Assembly: GCA_011799875.1 (NCBI GenBank)
Contig: CM022298.1
Location: 56,819,015 to 56,883,014, forward strand
Origin: Thinopyrum elongatum
Lineage: Eukaryota; Streptophyta; Magnoliopsida; Poales; Poaceae
Direction: 5' to 3'
Length of the DNA: 64,000 nt
Translations under genes and position numbers: made by a program
The notes under the pieces: model-generated
Database searches by the model: none
Told to the model about the DNA's origin: nothing
Seen by the model: only the letters and a program-made list of their open reading frames with translations
Shown here: one piece after another, positions 23,075 to 33,250 of the stretch
Numbering within the stretch: the first letter of the stretch is position 1
Layout: every line of letters starts with the position of its first letter

Positions 23075-23490
23075 GAAAAACGATTTGGAGCAATCAGGTG
23101 CTCCATCCCTCTATACGAGTATTAAATTATAAAAATCTGAGAAAATTTCTAAAAACCCTAGAATTTTGGGATATCAAACCTGGTGCCTAATTTACTCCCG
23201 TGTGAAATTTTATGAAAAAATACCAGGAAAAATTCTCAGTAAAAAAGACAAAAAATTCCTATGTATAAATAAAAACTGTTTGGATGGACGATCGTAGGTT
23301 GGACTGTACTTTCTTCGCCACAGATACATTTTCTAGTATTTTTTAGCGAAACTTCACACGGGAGTAAATTGGGCACTCTGGTTTGATATCCGCAAATTTC
23401 AGTTTTTCCTGATATTTTTCTGAAATCAAAATTCGGGGGGGGGGGGGGGGGGGAGGGGTGGAGCACCCACGAGCTCATGTGCATTTTTTT
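23075..23490. mobile_element. MITE with 10-bp target duplication (Mutator-like)
   Basis: CACAACAGTG lies exactly on both sides (23065-23074 and 23491-23500). The ends share GGTGCTCCA(T/C)CCCTC in inverted orientation, and matching arms (ACTCCCGTGTGAAATTTTAT against GAAACTTCACACGGGAGTAA) run inside. A 9-10 bp duplication suggests a Mutator-type non-autonomous element. Confidence 0.7.
23435..23453. repeat. 19-base G homopolymer
   Basis: An uninterrupted run of G near the right end of the MITE. Its length may be unreliable in assembly. Confidence 0.9.
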
Positions 23491-23699
23491 CACAACAGTG
23501 TTAGTTTTGCTTCATCAATTGACATCGTAATCCTGAAGTTGTTCTAAAGAAGACGTACAGTGCATTGAGATGGCCCAGAGTGTATCCCTCCATGCCGGAG
23601 GGGTAAATCTCAGTCTTGACTTATCTAGCACTATGATATAATTTTTGGTATACCTAAAAGTCATCTTTATGATTACCCAGTTACTGGATTACGTTTGGT

Positions 23700-25549
23700 G
23701 ACCGAAAATATTCGTGTACAAGAAAATTTGGACGTCAAAGATTCCACTAAAAGTTAAAATCTTCATATGGTATCTTCAAAAGGGAGTTGTGCTAACCAAA
23801 GACAACCTCGCTCGTCGCAATTGGCAAGAAAGCAAGAAGTGTAGTTTTTGTACTCATGATGAGACAATCAAACACTTTTTTCCCAATGCAAATTTGTGTG
23901 TTCTACATGGCCAGTCATCCATATTTTTTTTTTAGAAAAGGAGGATGACCCCGGCCTCTGCATCTGGGAGATGCATGCGGCCATTTTATTGATTATTCTC
24001 GATGACCTTACAAAGTAGTACAACAATATGCCTGAATCCGCCATCTTGGCAACATCTGCCGCTACTCCAATCCATATGATGAAGGGGTGCAAGCTGGGCC
24101 AAATACCCAGACCTCTCACCTAAGCCTAACATCTAAAGCCGGAGGCCCCGACCGAGCCACATACCGGATCCGGGGCACAAACCAGTCCGACGCACTAACA
24201 TGTGTCGTCGCCGCCATCTTCCACTGGTCCATCTTCAGAGCAGATTGGGGTGCCAACCTTGGCAGGTGCCTCCACCATCGACGCCACCATGACGCCAAAC
24301 GACGACCTCCACCTATGCGAGTCCATCTCCAAGCAACGGACGCAGATCCATTCTAGGATAGGGCCGCACCACCGCCGTCGCCCACCACCCACAAGCGCCA
24401 CCCAGCCCCAAGGTTCCCAAAGCGGCGCCTTCAAGAAGGGAACGGCGCCGTGAGCACCGTCGCCGCCCAACAAAGTTAGGGCTTTCGCCCGGGAGACCTA
24501 GGGGAAGAGGAAGTGAGGGGATCAGTCCATACCGAGGCCTCCAAGGAGGGGAACGGCGCCCTCAGGCGTCGCCGTCGACGCGGCTGGCCATGGCCGACCA
24601 GGGATTTCGCCCGAACTAGATCCCCGCCACCAGCAGCGCCTCCTGTACAGAACCGGCGACCCAACGAAGCGCGGCCCGACCAGGCTGGCCCGCACGCCGA
24701 ACAGGGGAGGAGTGGAGGCGCCAGATCGCGCGCACCGGCCACCTCAGAAGCCGCCGCCGGCCACCAACGACCACCGGATCCCGCTGCCCGCGCGGCCGGG
24801 ACGCCAGATCCACCGCCCGCACGGTTGCTAGCCGGCCGTGCCTTGCCAATGGAGCCGCCGCTCCAGATCCGGGGTTCCCCACGCAGAGGCAGGGCAACCG
24901 AGGCCCCGCCGCCACCATCCTTGGCGTCCCGGGCTTGCCCGGCGGCTGCCTCAGGCGGCGGCGAGGAAGGGAAGAGGGGGGTGGGTGGGGGGGTGAGGAG
25001 GAGGGGCGGTATTGCGACTAATTTGTATCCACCTATAAGTGTTGCCAATATTTTTGGTCATTGGTTGGACGGTATTCCAAATAGGTTCAGAACGCTGATA
25101 AAGGTGGGAGTGTATGCCTTATTATGGGCGCTTTGGCTATGTAGAAATGATTTGGTGTTTGAGGGCAAAAATTCCTCTCCTTTATAGGTTATTTTCCGTT
25201 GTATGCACTTGCTTCGTACGTGGTCTACGCTATATCGAACGGAGTACCAACCACTGATCAAGACGGTATGTACGTGGTTGGAGCGGGTGGCCAGGGAGGT
25301 TTTTACCCACCATGGATGGCATCATAATCTCCGGGTCGGTCCACAACCTCATTCGACGTAGGCATAATGTCGGTCATGTTTGACTGTACTGTTGCCGATA
25401 CATCAGTTTTTATTTTCATCTATTAAATTGTTACTTTTTGGTTGTGTGCATCCTGATTATGCAGAGGTTGGATATTGCTCATCATGTTTTGTATGCGCCT
25501 GATGCTACATTTTGGGTTAATAAAATTGCCCGTTATGAAAAAAAAAGCA
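23700..25549 (+). pseudogene. LINE ORF2 3' part, split by another element
   Basis: The left piece (23714-23925) reads IWTSKIPLKVKIFIW, GVVLTKDNLARRNW and CSFCTHDETIKHFF, the zinc-binding reverse-transcriptase-associated (zf-RVT) region. The right piece (25015-25190) reads NLYPPISVANIFGHWLDGIP and ALLWALWLCRNDLVFEGK, the continuation of that region. A stop follows at about 25186, further decayed coding sequence to about 25360, then a 3' tail ending in an A run at 25540-25549. The reverse transcriptase proper is missing. Confidence 0.8.
23926..25014 (-). mobile_element. GC-rich retroposon inserted in the LINE, minus strand
   Basis: It starts with a T run at 23926-23935 (an A tail on the minus strand) and GGAGGATGACCCCGGCCTCT, a common 3' end of Triticeae LINE-type retroposons. 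It becomes very GC-rich (24180-24990) like a LINE 5' leader. LINE coding sequence stops at its left edge and resumes at its right edge. I find only weak target duplication (about TATT). Overlapping frames of up to 224 codons show no domain. Confidence 0.6.
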
Positions 25550-25808
25550 CATATATAGTATGAAGTACAAACTTAATCAAGAATGTGGAAAATAGAATAA
25601 TACTTAACAACTTTATTATTTCCTCTAGAGCATCTTTCCAACAGCCTCTCACTTTTGCGGTGCTGCTCATACCTTGGTTGAGTGAGAGAGTTATGTCAAC
25701 GGTTATGGCCCTGATTTGGTTGGAGGAATAGAGTACGTTACCATATTTGGAAATGCTTAAATTCGAACTTGCAAATAAATAAATTATAAAGAAACGGAAA
25801 TGCCCGCT
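25550..25808. other. Downstream region of the dioxygenase gene
   Basis: A/T-rich DNA between a LINE tail and the dioxygenase stop codon; on the minus strand it is the 3' flank. No clear poly(A) signal was fixed and no other feature is seen. Confidence 0.4.
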
Positions 25809-27181
25809 TCATTCACACCCCTCCACAGCAGGTGTAGGAGCATGCTGGTCCAAACGGTAGTGGTCGAGCGAGCGACCATCGAGGCCTATGCGATTAAACG
25901 TTGCGATGAACTCTCGAGCGGTGACGCTCCTGTAGATTGGGGGGTTGTGTCCATCGGTGATGGGACCATACAGCCTGGTCGATCTCTCAATGTCCATGTT
26001 GAAGAAGGACGCCACCGAGACCCTCGCGGTGTCTTTGTTCTTGTTTGCCAGGACCCGGTGCTCCACGCTCCTGAACCGGTCATTGCTGACAAGCTGCACA
26101 TCACCAGAGTTGCATGTATGTATTATTTCTCCGACAAGTGTTTCGGGACGGACGGAGGGAGTACAACTTCGAGCGAAACGGATGGAGATGGAGGGTGGAT
26201 ATGCATGCATGCCTGAAGAAGGTCGCCGATGTTGATGATGAAAGCGCCGGGCACGGGAGGGACGTCCACCCAGGTCTTGCGGTCGACGAGCACCTGGAGG
26301 CCGCCCATGCCGTCCTGCAGGAGGACGGTGAGGAACCCCGGGTCGGTGTGCCTCTTGGTGCCCCAAGTGAGGTGCGGCTCCGGGCAGGGCGGGTAGTATT
26401 GGCACACCGCGTTGAGGCTCTGCGCGCAGCCCATCTCGCGCAGGTGGTCGCTGCTCAGGCCGAGGGACTCCGACAGCAGCTCCAGCACGGACAGCGCCAC
26501 CTTGGTCACCGCCTTGCCGTACTCCGTGACCACGTCCCTGTTATTATTTTTTGGTTTCAAAAAATCGATTATATTTTGAACCAGAAATCCATCCATGATG
26601 GATCACGTATGTATGCTGCAGTCTAGTGTGTGTGTATACGTACGTGTTCATATATGGAGTACTACGTACCTGACAGCCTCGGGTAGGTCTTGAGAAGGTG
26701 CCGGGTCCGGAGCGAGGTGGAAGAAGAGGGTGTCGCGCCAGTTGGCCGCCGCCGACGAGAAGAGGTCGAAGTTGGAGGCGAAACGCACCTTGCGAGCTTG
26801 GTCCCTGCTGTAGATGGCCTGCTTCGCCTCGGCGGGTCCCTCGTTGAACCGGCGCACCCCCTCGAGCATGCCGGCCATGAGCTCGGCCGGCACGCCATGG
26901 TTGACCACCTGGAAGAAGCCCACGGTCCCGGCCGCGCGCCGCACCAGGGCGACAGTGTCCTCGCGCCGCGCGGCCGATAGGTCGACGGTCGGGATGGCCG
27001 CGGCGTCATGGTTTGAGGACGTGATGCCCTCGAGGGACTCCGGCGAGTGGCGGAAGATGGGCGGGAGTGCCGTGACGCCAGCGTCGACGAGGCCCTTGAC
27101 GCCCGCCTTGGTGTCGTCGAACGCCTGCAGCTCACGCCGGCGGTCCCAGGCCTCGCCGGCGGCCGATTCGGTGGAAGGCAT
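25809..27181 (-). CDS. 2-oxoglutarate/Fe(II)-dependent dioxygenase, BX6/ACC-oxidase-homolog type
   Basis: Three exons give an uninterrupted 373-residue protein: 26670-27181, 26213-26537 and 25809-26093. The N-terminal DIOX_N part has [33 protein letters not shown] and [15 protein letters not shown]. The catalytic jelly-roll has [16 protein letters not shown] (iron-binding HxD), SVEHRV (distal His) and RVSVASFF (2-oxoglutarate-binding RxS). These enzymes are cytosolic and oxidise small metabolites; this clade includes BX6, which hydroxylates DIBOA-glucoside in benzoxazinoid synthesis, but the substrate here is unknown. Intron 1 is GT-AG. Intron 2 has a GC donor (CAG|GCATGC) and GTGCAG acceptor, which keeps phase and key residues. 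I chose the ATG at 27179-27181, followed by PSTESAAG. It appears functional. Confidence 0.88.
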
Positions 27182-27282
27182 CGATGATCTCAATTATTCG
27201 ATCTGTACCCGCTAGCTGCAACCACACGCATTAACAATACAAGGCAAGTGTAGGAGTGAGTATAGATGCTGCTCCAGCCGGA

Positions 27283-27291
27283 AATATATAG
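27283..27291 (-). promoter_or_regulatory. TATA box of the dioxygenase gene
   Basis: On the minus strand CTATATATTTCC lies about 100 bp upstream of the ATG at 27181. No other convincing TATA lies closer. Confidence 0.55.
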
Positions 27292-27363
27292 TCGCTCTTG
27301 AGGCCTTCGCTCATGTGCGCCACGATCTCTCTACCCGTAGTTCATGGCTTACCACATGAACAA

Positions 27364-28500
27364 CTATTTATCTAGTCCATCCACAGTTCCACACACGTGT
27401 AATAGTCAGCAGCAGCAGCAGGAAATTTTATTTTTCCGCAAGTGTCAATTTGATTTCCCAATGTCTTACTCCCCCGGTCCTTTTTAGTCTGCATATAAGT
27501 TTTGTCCAAAGTCAAAGTATCTTTACTTTTACCAAACTTATAGAAAAAGATATCAACATTCACAATGCCAAATCAATATTGTTAGATTTATTACAAAATG
27601 TAGTTTCATAGTATATATATTTGGTATTGTAGATGTTGATATTTTTCAATATAAATTTGGTCAAAGTTTGCAAAGTTTAACTTGATACAAATGTAATACA
27701 CAGAGTAAAAAGGACCGGAGGGAGTAAATAGGAGCATAATCTACGAAAATGCTCATGGAACCTCGGTCTAGCTAGGCGCACCTGAATTGAAAAGAAAAAT
27801 TAAAAATAGTCAAAAACTTGAAACTTTTTAATAACATATATGGTCTAGCAATACTCACGTTAAGAGTTTCAGGACGCTGTATTCCGAGGAAAATGCAACA
27901 TAATCAATACTACTATATAAACACTACAATTCATTGTTTATCAGCCGCATATAAGTTTTTTCGCTCAGAATACAACATAGCTCATTTTGTCCCAAAACTT
28001 AAACATGAGTATTATGCTAGACCATGTTTGTTGAAAGAAAGTTTCACATTTTTTTGATTTATTTTTACTTTTCTTTTTTGCATAATCGGGCGCGACTAGA
28101 TCCATGTCCCAAAAATCCACACCGCATAATGTATTGCTACCTCCAGTTATATACTGGGCAACCAAACTGTACAATTAGTCTTATCATGCTGTCCAAAACG
28201 TCAAGTTTTCTTGACTGGAGACAGTAGGTTTAATAATTGACACGGCCAATCCTACTACTGGCAGATCCGAGCACGCGATGCACGCTGCCTACGTGGCACA
28301 TCTTCCTCTCCGACAAGGAATATCCACGGCGGACCGCGACGATGGAGCGGTTCCAGCTGTGGAGATGCTGACCTTTTTTACCCTCTCCATTAGGGTTTAT
28401 CCTGTAAATCTTTCTTCTACACAAACCTACTGGTTTGGTCGGGTGTCCGATCTTGAGGGCACAATAAACCCAAATGGAGGTAGTAAGATGGAGCTAATAA
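27364..28500. repeat. Upstream duplication, copy 1
   Basis: Segments in this block recur in the same order in 28557-29722 and just after 30881: CAGCAGCAGCAG followed by GTCAATTTGATTTC; then CTACCTCCAG...CAACCAAACTGTACAATTAG and ATGCTGTCCAAAACG; then GGTTTAATAATTGACACGGC...GATGCACGCTGCCTACGTGG; then CACAATAAACCCAAATGGAG. Copy 1 contains a Stowaway element and about 370 bp of other sequence absent from copy 2. Confidence 0.8.
27469..27724. mobile_element. Stowaway MITE in duplication copy 1
   Basis: The left end is CTCCCCCGGTCCTTTTTAG and the right end CTAAAAAGGACCGGAGGGAG-type (reading AAAAAGGACCGGAGGGAG), with TA on both sides. It is 256 bp with long complementary arms. Copy 2 of the duplication lacks it, so it inserted after the duplication or was lost from copy 2. 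Confidence 0.92.
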
Positions 28501-28556
28501 TGGGGTTTGCAGGCGACAAGGGCGAGACCATAGATCTCTAGCCGTACGTTTCTGTA

Positions 28557-29722
28557 GATACTCATGGCCTACCACGTGCAACAGCAATCTATCTAGTCGA
28601 TCCACACCAGTGGAGTAATATTCAGCAGCAGCAGAAAAAATTATTTTCCTGCAAGTATCAATTTGATTTCTCAATGTCTTATCATTGATCAGTAGCAAGG
28701 CAGACAGAAACCAATAATATGAGGAGCACTACCTCCAGTCAGATTTACTGGACAGCCAAACTGTGCTGCAATTAGTGCGATCGTGCTGTCCAAAACGACG
28801 GGAGAGAGTAACTAGGTATATCGCAATGGGAGCGATGTTTTTTTTTTTAAATACGGTCCCTTAGGGCTCGATTCATTAAAAAAGATATAATAGAGTTGCC
28901 CGGTTAATTAACGGTAACTCGCGCGAAAACTGTTACAACATGCCCGTAAGAATGGGCATCCCGATCGACCTGGCACCAATAAGACCACACACACCGCCGA
29001 GAAAAGGACACCGTTGAGGTTGCCGGCCATGTCATCGTCATCACCTCTCCCCGACCAGGCGACTCCGACTTCGCCACTGACGACCCATCAACACCTCTTC
29101 GCACAAGAACCTTGCCCCAAAGAAGCCAAACAATCGACTGCAGATGTTGAGGACTGGCAGCTCCGATTTTGCTGATGCGCGTCACAGGCGAAAGTTGCAA
29201 GCCTCGCACCGAGCTAGTCCAGTGTGAGCGATGTAACCATATCTACAAGAACAATTGCAGTTAAGTGAATACTTCTAGATCAGAAGGAATAAGTATACCG
29301 TCCAAGATCAAATCGGTTAGCTACATGATGGAGCAAAGTATGGTTCACTTAACTTCAGTTAAGTGAATACTCAGGACCCGGCCTGATCACCGGGCATGAG
29401 ACCAGTGATGATGAATCTGTTTTTGGTTTTGGCAAATACCCTGGGCAGATCTCCAGGTTTAATAATTGACACGGCCAATCATGATACTGGCAGATCCGAG
29501 CATGCGATGCACACTGCCTACGTGGCCCATCCTCTTCTCCGACACACAGGGAATATTAACGGCTGACCCTGACGATGTCGAGTGGTTCTAGCCGCGGAAA
29601 AGCGGATCATTTTTTACCCTCTCCATCTGGGTTTATGTGGTAAATCTTTCTTGTCCATACACCTACCGGTTTGGTTGTGGTGCCAACCTTGGGAGCACAA
29701 TAAACCCGAATGGAGGGAGTAA
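28557..29722. repeat. Upstream duplication, copy 2
   Basis: The paralogous partner of 27364-28500, continuing after the Harbinger insertion at 30882. It carries a LINE-type insertion (28839-29225) absent from copy 1. A 16-base CAGTTAAGTGAATACT repeat occurs at about 29258 and 29357. Confidence 0.8.
28839..29225 (-). mobile_element. 5'-truncated retroposon, minus strand
   Basis: The 9-bp duplication GAGCGATGT lies at 28830-28838 and 29226-29234. The left edge is a T run (A tail on the minus strand), followed by a LINE-like 3' end. It is 387 bp with no domain. Confidence 0.75.
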
Positions 29723-30878
29723 GAGCATCTACAGCCGGACTTGGCAAATCCGACCCCTCAAACTCCCGGATACCTCAAATTAGAAACCTCAAATCCATAT
29801 TATTACATGCAACGTGAAACCTAATCTACGCGGAGCTCGTCCGGTTCCGCTCCCCGCTCGCCCGGCTCTGGCCAGGCCATGTCCGGCGGCCGGCTGCGCT
29901 CCTCAGAGTGTTGGGCCGGTCGCCGGCAAGGTAGGGTAGGGCATGGGACACGAGCTGGCTCACGGGACTCAACGCCCCGCCGTCTCCCATGCCCTACTCT
30001 TCCTCGTCGGAGACCAGAACCCGAACGGTGCCGGTGGACGTCAGATCGATGATGGATCCATCTGGGGACGAGCCGCCGACATCCAGCACTATGCGATTGC
30101 GGCGCCCGGACTGATGCGCCGTATGGGGCGCCGGAGAATGCGACTCTGCCTCGCCGACATCCGCCGTCACGAGGGCTGCCGCCGCCTCCCGCGCCCGGTG
30201 CCTTGCACGGCGGGCACGCCATGTCATGGCCTCGTCGGACGAGGCCCATGGTGCGTCCCGATGCTCGGCGCGGCACTGGAGGGGTTGCGCGTCCGTTAGC
30301 GCGTTCGGACGCCAGACGAACAGCATGGCCTCCGGCGAGGCAGCTATGACCGGCCTAGCGCCGAATCCATGCCCCATTTGGACGGACGCAATGGATTCCC
30401 GACAGATGGAGTCCGAGTGCAGCCGTCCACGGGCCTCCTCCCGGGCGCGGCGGAGCGCAAGCCAGTTGGCCATATCATCCTCGGGGCCGCGTGGGATGAG
30501 CTTGGTGTCGACGGATCTGGAGGTGAAGGAGTCGGATCCGCTGCCCGCCATGTCGGAGAGGACCGGAAGGAGCCGGAGACGAGCTTGGGTGGCGGAGGGC
30601 AGTGGAGGGGAGGGGAGTGAAGTCGCTAGGGTTTGGTCCGGCCAGCGGATGGGGAGGATTTTATGTGGGGTCGGGTGGACCAGCATGGGCCGGTTCCGAC
30701 GTGGCGGGCGTGCCCGGGCGCCCCCATATCCGCCCCATATTTGGGCTGGATATGGGGGGTGCCGGTCAGCCCGGGCGTTTGAGGGCCGTTTTAGAGGCCT
30801 GTGTTGGTCAAAAAATCATGACCGGGCGGCCTGCCCGGGCGTTTGAGACGGGTTTGAGGGGTCCGGTTGTAGATGCTC
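29723..30878. mobile_element. PIF/Harbinger-like element with internal reading frame
   Basis: The left terminus is GAGCATCTACAGCCGGACTT and the right terminus, reverse complemented, GAGCATCTACAACCGGACCC. TAA lies on both sides (29720-29722 and 30879-30881), the Harbinger-type duplication. The first duplication copy preserves the unoccupied site (GTAAGATGGAGCTAAT near 28483), confirming the ends. At 1156 bp it is too short for transposase plus Myb-like protein, so it is non-autonomous. It carries an open frame of 230 codons. Confidence 0.9.
29994..30686 (-). CDS. Unidentified protein encoded inside the Harbinger-like element
   Basis: A 230-codon frame runs on the minus strand from ATG at 30686 to a stop at 29994. 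A second in-frame ATG at 30551 (MAGSGSDSFTSRSVDTKL) may be the true start, giving 185 residues. The middle has MANWLALRRAREEARGRL and an Ala/Arg-rich stretch (WRARRARHRAREAAAALV), a likely helical basic segment. The C-terminus is acidic with IIDLTSTGTVRVLVSDEEE. No transposase DDE or Myb domain is visible. It may be a captured host fragment or a protein of the parent element. The GC-rich sequence also opens other frames, so coding status is uncertain. Confidence 0.45.
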   Translation of the reverse strand: MLVHPTPHKILPIRWPDQTLATSLPSPPLPSATQARLRLLPVLSDMAGSGSDSFTSRSVDTKLIPRGPEDDMANWLALRRAREEARGRLHSDSICRESIASVQMGHGFGARPVIAASPEAMLFVWRPNALTDAQPLQCRAEHRDAPWASSDEAMTWRARRARHRAREAAAALVTADVGEAESHSPAPHTAHQSGRRNRIVLDVGGSSPDGSIIDLTSTGTVRVLVSDEEE

Positions 30879-30924
30879 TAAGATGGAGCTAATGGGTTTC
30901 TCAGGGTGTTTGGGTTGTAACACA

Positions 30925-31187
30925 TGTTGAAAATATATCGTCCGTCTCTCTCCTTCAGTTCAGACTTTTGAAGCAACTGGCTGGAGCCTGAATTCAATAT
31001 GGTAACTGAGGGGTCTGAAGTTCATGACCCTGCCAACACAGTATTAAAAAAGATTTTATGGCCTACATTTATCCCATGTCTAAGGAAAAAATATAGCCTA
31101 TACATGAGGGGGAGTGTTGAAATATATTGCTCGTCTCTCTCCATCAGTTCAAACTTTTGGTGAATTGGCTCGGGTATGAATTCAATA
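30925..31187 (+). mobile_element. Miniature LTR retrotransposon (TRIM/SMART type)
   Basis: Only 263 bp but complete. LTR 1 is 30925-30999 and LTR 2 is 31115-31187 (75 and 73 bp); both begin TGTTGAAA and end GAATTCAATA. A primer-site-like TGGTAACTGAGGGG begins right after LTR 1 (31000). A purine tract GAGGGGGAG lies just before LTR 2. The perfect 5-bp duplication ACACA flanks it (30920-30924 and 31188-31192). It has no coding capacity and depends on another element's proteins. Confidence 0.85.
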
Positions 31188-31257
31188 ACACACAATAAAC
31201 CCAAATGGAGAAGTATTGCGAGGTGGTCCCTTTGGTTTTCTACCCTGCACTGACTAA

Positions 31258-31497
31258 GGCCCTGTTTGTTTCGGCTTTTACTTCTGCTTTTGCAGCATTT
31301 TCACTTTGACCAAAAAGTCATAAAAGCACCTAAATAGGTGCTTTTGGAGTTTTTATGGCTTTTGATGAATCAATATAACAATATTTGAGTCCAAAAGGCA
31401 TAAAAGTTCCTAAAGCATCTATTTAGGAGCTTTTATGGCTTTTTGCCAAAGTGAAAAAGCTGCAAAGGCAGAAGCAAAAGCCCAAAAATACAGGGCC
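31258..31497. mobile_element. Tourist-like MITE
   Basis: The ends GGCCCTGTTTGTTTCGGCTT and ...AAATACAGGGCC are inverted copies, TAA flanks on both sides, and the long arms are nearly complementary. 240 bp, Harbinger-type. Confidence 0.88.
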
Positions 31498-31542
31498 TAA
31501 GATGAACAAGCAGGCCAGAGAGGGAATGGCGCGAATCCGCCG

Positions 31543-31905
31543 GTATTTGGTATCTGAGCTTGCGCTCATGTGCTCCCAGTGAATAGTAAAAAGAAGCAAA
31601 TTTAAAAATTCTGAATTATTTTTTGCATGCAAGATGCTTGAGTGCGTGATGCCCGTGTGAAATTTGGTAGTGTTTCGACATTCTAGGAGCTCGTGGTAAA
31701 AAAGGCAAAATAAGCTCCGAACAGTGCGGTTTTCAAAATTTCTCACATGATTGAATTTTGTTTTATTAGATGTGAACTACTCAAATGTTGAAACACCACC
31801 CAATTTTGCACGGTCATCATGCATGCAGTAAAAAAATCCAGTATTTTTTTTTAAATAATTCAATTCTATTATTTTTACTGTTCATCCACGGGAGCAGATG
31901 AGCCG
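31543..31905. mobile_element. MITE with GCTCATGTGCTCCC ends
   Basis: Left CTCATGTGCTCCCAGTGAAT pairs with the right arm reading ATCCACGGGAGCAGATGAG, and internal A/T arms (AATAGTAAAAAG against TTTTTACTGTT) continue. Boundaries are approximate and no clear duplication was fixed. Confidence 0.55.
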
Positions 31906-32278
31906 GCAGCCAAATCGCGGCGTCCAGGATCCGCAAAATAACCTTGAGGGCCCCGTAGCCTATGTACGCGAATCCAGCAATTGTGTTTTTGGGAATGTAT
32001 TCGCAGATCTGATCATTTTCAAATAAGGCCAATCCTGCCCGTACCAGATCAGAGCACGCGAAGCACGCTGCCTACGTCTCCATCGCTGCCCATTCATTGG
32101 TTGGCATCCGGCTGACATGCTTTTGGACAAACTATTATCAGTGCCATCCACCAACTCGAAAAAGAATCAGTGCATCCGTGTTGATGGTCCAAGTAGGAGT
32201 TGGTGGTTTGCCAAATTTTGTCCCCGCGTGAGGAACGCGGTAGCATCATCCAGCATTGGCGTGCAGGCAGGATCTTGT

Positions 32279-32860
32279 TTTTTTTTTTTCGGGGGTAAAA
32301 AGATGTGTATTACTCAAGAGCAAATAAGTTCATCCCTACAAAGACTAGGGAAACAACCATGCGGTTCTCCGATCTACCAAAGTTTGGTAGAACATGATTT
32401 ACATTATTTTGCTCTTCGACGCAAAAGAAACGTGATCTCAGAAATCACCATGTCGTATATGGATCTATTATGTTCTCTTGACGTTATCATCTACACCGCC
32501 ATCTTGCTAACACACTCCAGGATGATTAGGAGTTCCGTCCACTGGTGCACCAAGGCCAGGCCTTCCATGCAGCCAACAAGCTCAGCATCCAGGACGTCAG
32601 GGCAGGACCAAAGGGAGTGGCAAGTCGAGGAGATGATGGCACTGTCCTGGTCATGCAAGATCAGTACCATCGACCGTAGACAGAGACCCATCGACGTTCG
32701 GCTTGGTCCATCTTGCAGGAGGAGGCTGCCATTTAGGAGGTCGTTGCTTAGGAATTTTCACATGCAATAGCAGCTGAGCCACACCATCCTCATTTGCCAC
32801 CATCTTCCCCTTCACTAGCTCCACCGTGGAATAGTGATGCAGCCTCAGCAGGGAGGACAC
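32279..32860 (-). pseudogene. LINE ORF2 C-terminal fragment, minus strand
   Basis: The minus strand reads KWQPPPARWTKPNVDGSLST and, after a frame change, CPDVLDAELVGCMEGLALVH then QWTELLIILE: the RVT_3/RNase H-like domain of plant LINEs. A T run at 32279-32290 is the A tail. The 5' part is missing. Confidence 0.78.
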
Positions 32861-33250
32861 ATAGATCTGCAGAAAACGTGGATATTGTTGTTTTTGACAA
32901 ATCTACTGGTGTACAGTACCTTTTTGCAATAATTGTACGTAGTAAATCTGGTCTTTTTGATCCGCGCCAATCAGCAATAGTATGGATCTGCGCCAAGGGT
33001 TGGCTTGTAATTGTTGCACGCTACAGGCCGCACACATGGTCAGCAATGAACACGTCCGATGCGATGCACTTGCTGGTCCCGTCCCTATCGTGTTGTCTGT
33101 ATGGTCCGCTCTCTCCACATGCTCCTGCTGCAGCAAGTTGATTGGCACAACCTGTTTGATCTGATGCACCAGGACAGCATGCTGTATGCGAGGGTGTGCA
33201 CCAAGACAAGAACAGTTGCACAGCACGTACAGGGCCCCAAAACCATTTAC

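Noticed and set aside
24195..25187. Frames of up to 224 codons in the GC-rich block
   Set aside because: They lie in a retroposon inserted in a LINE. The C-terminal part of one frame only reads into the host LINE.
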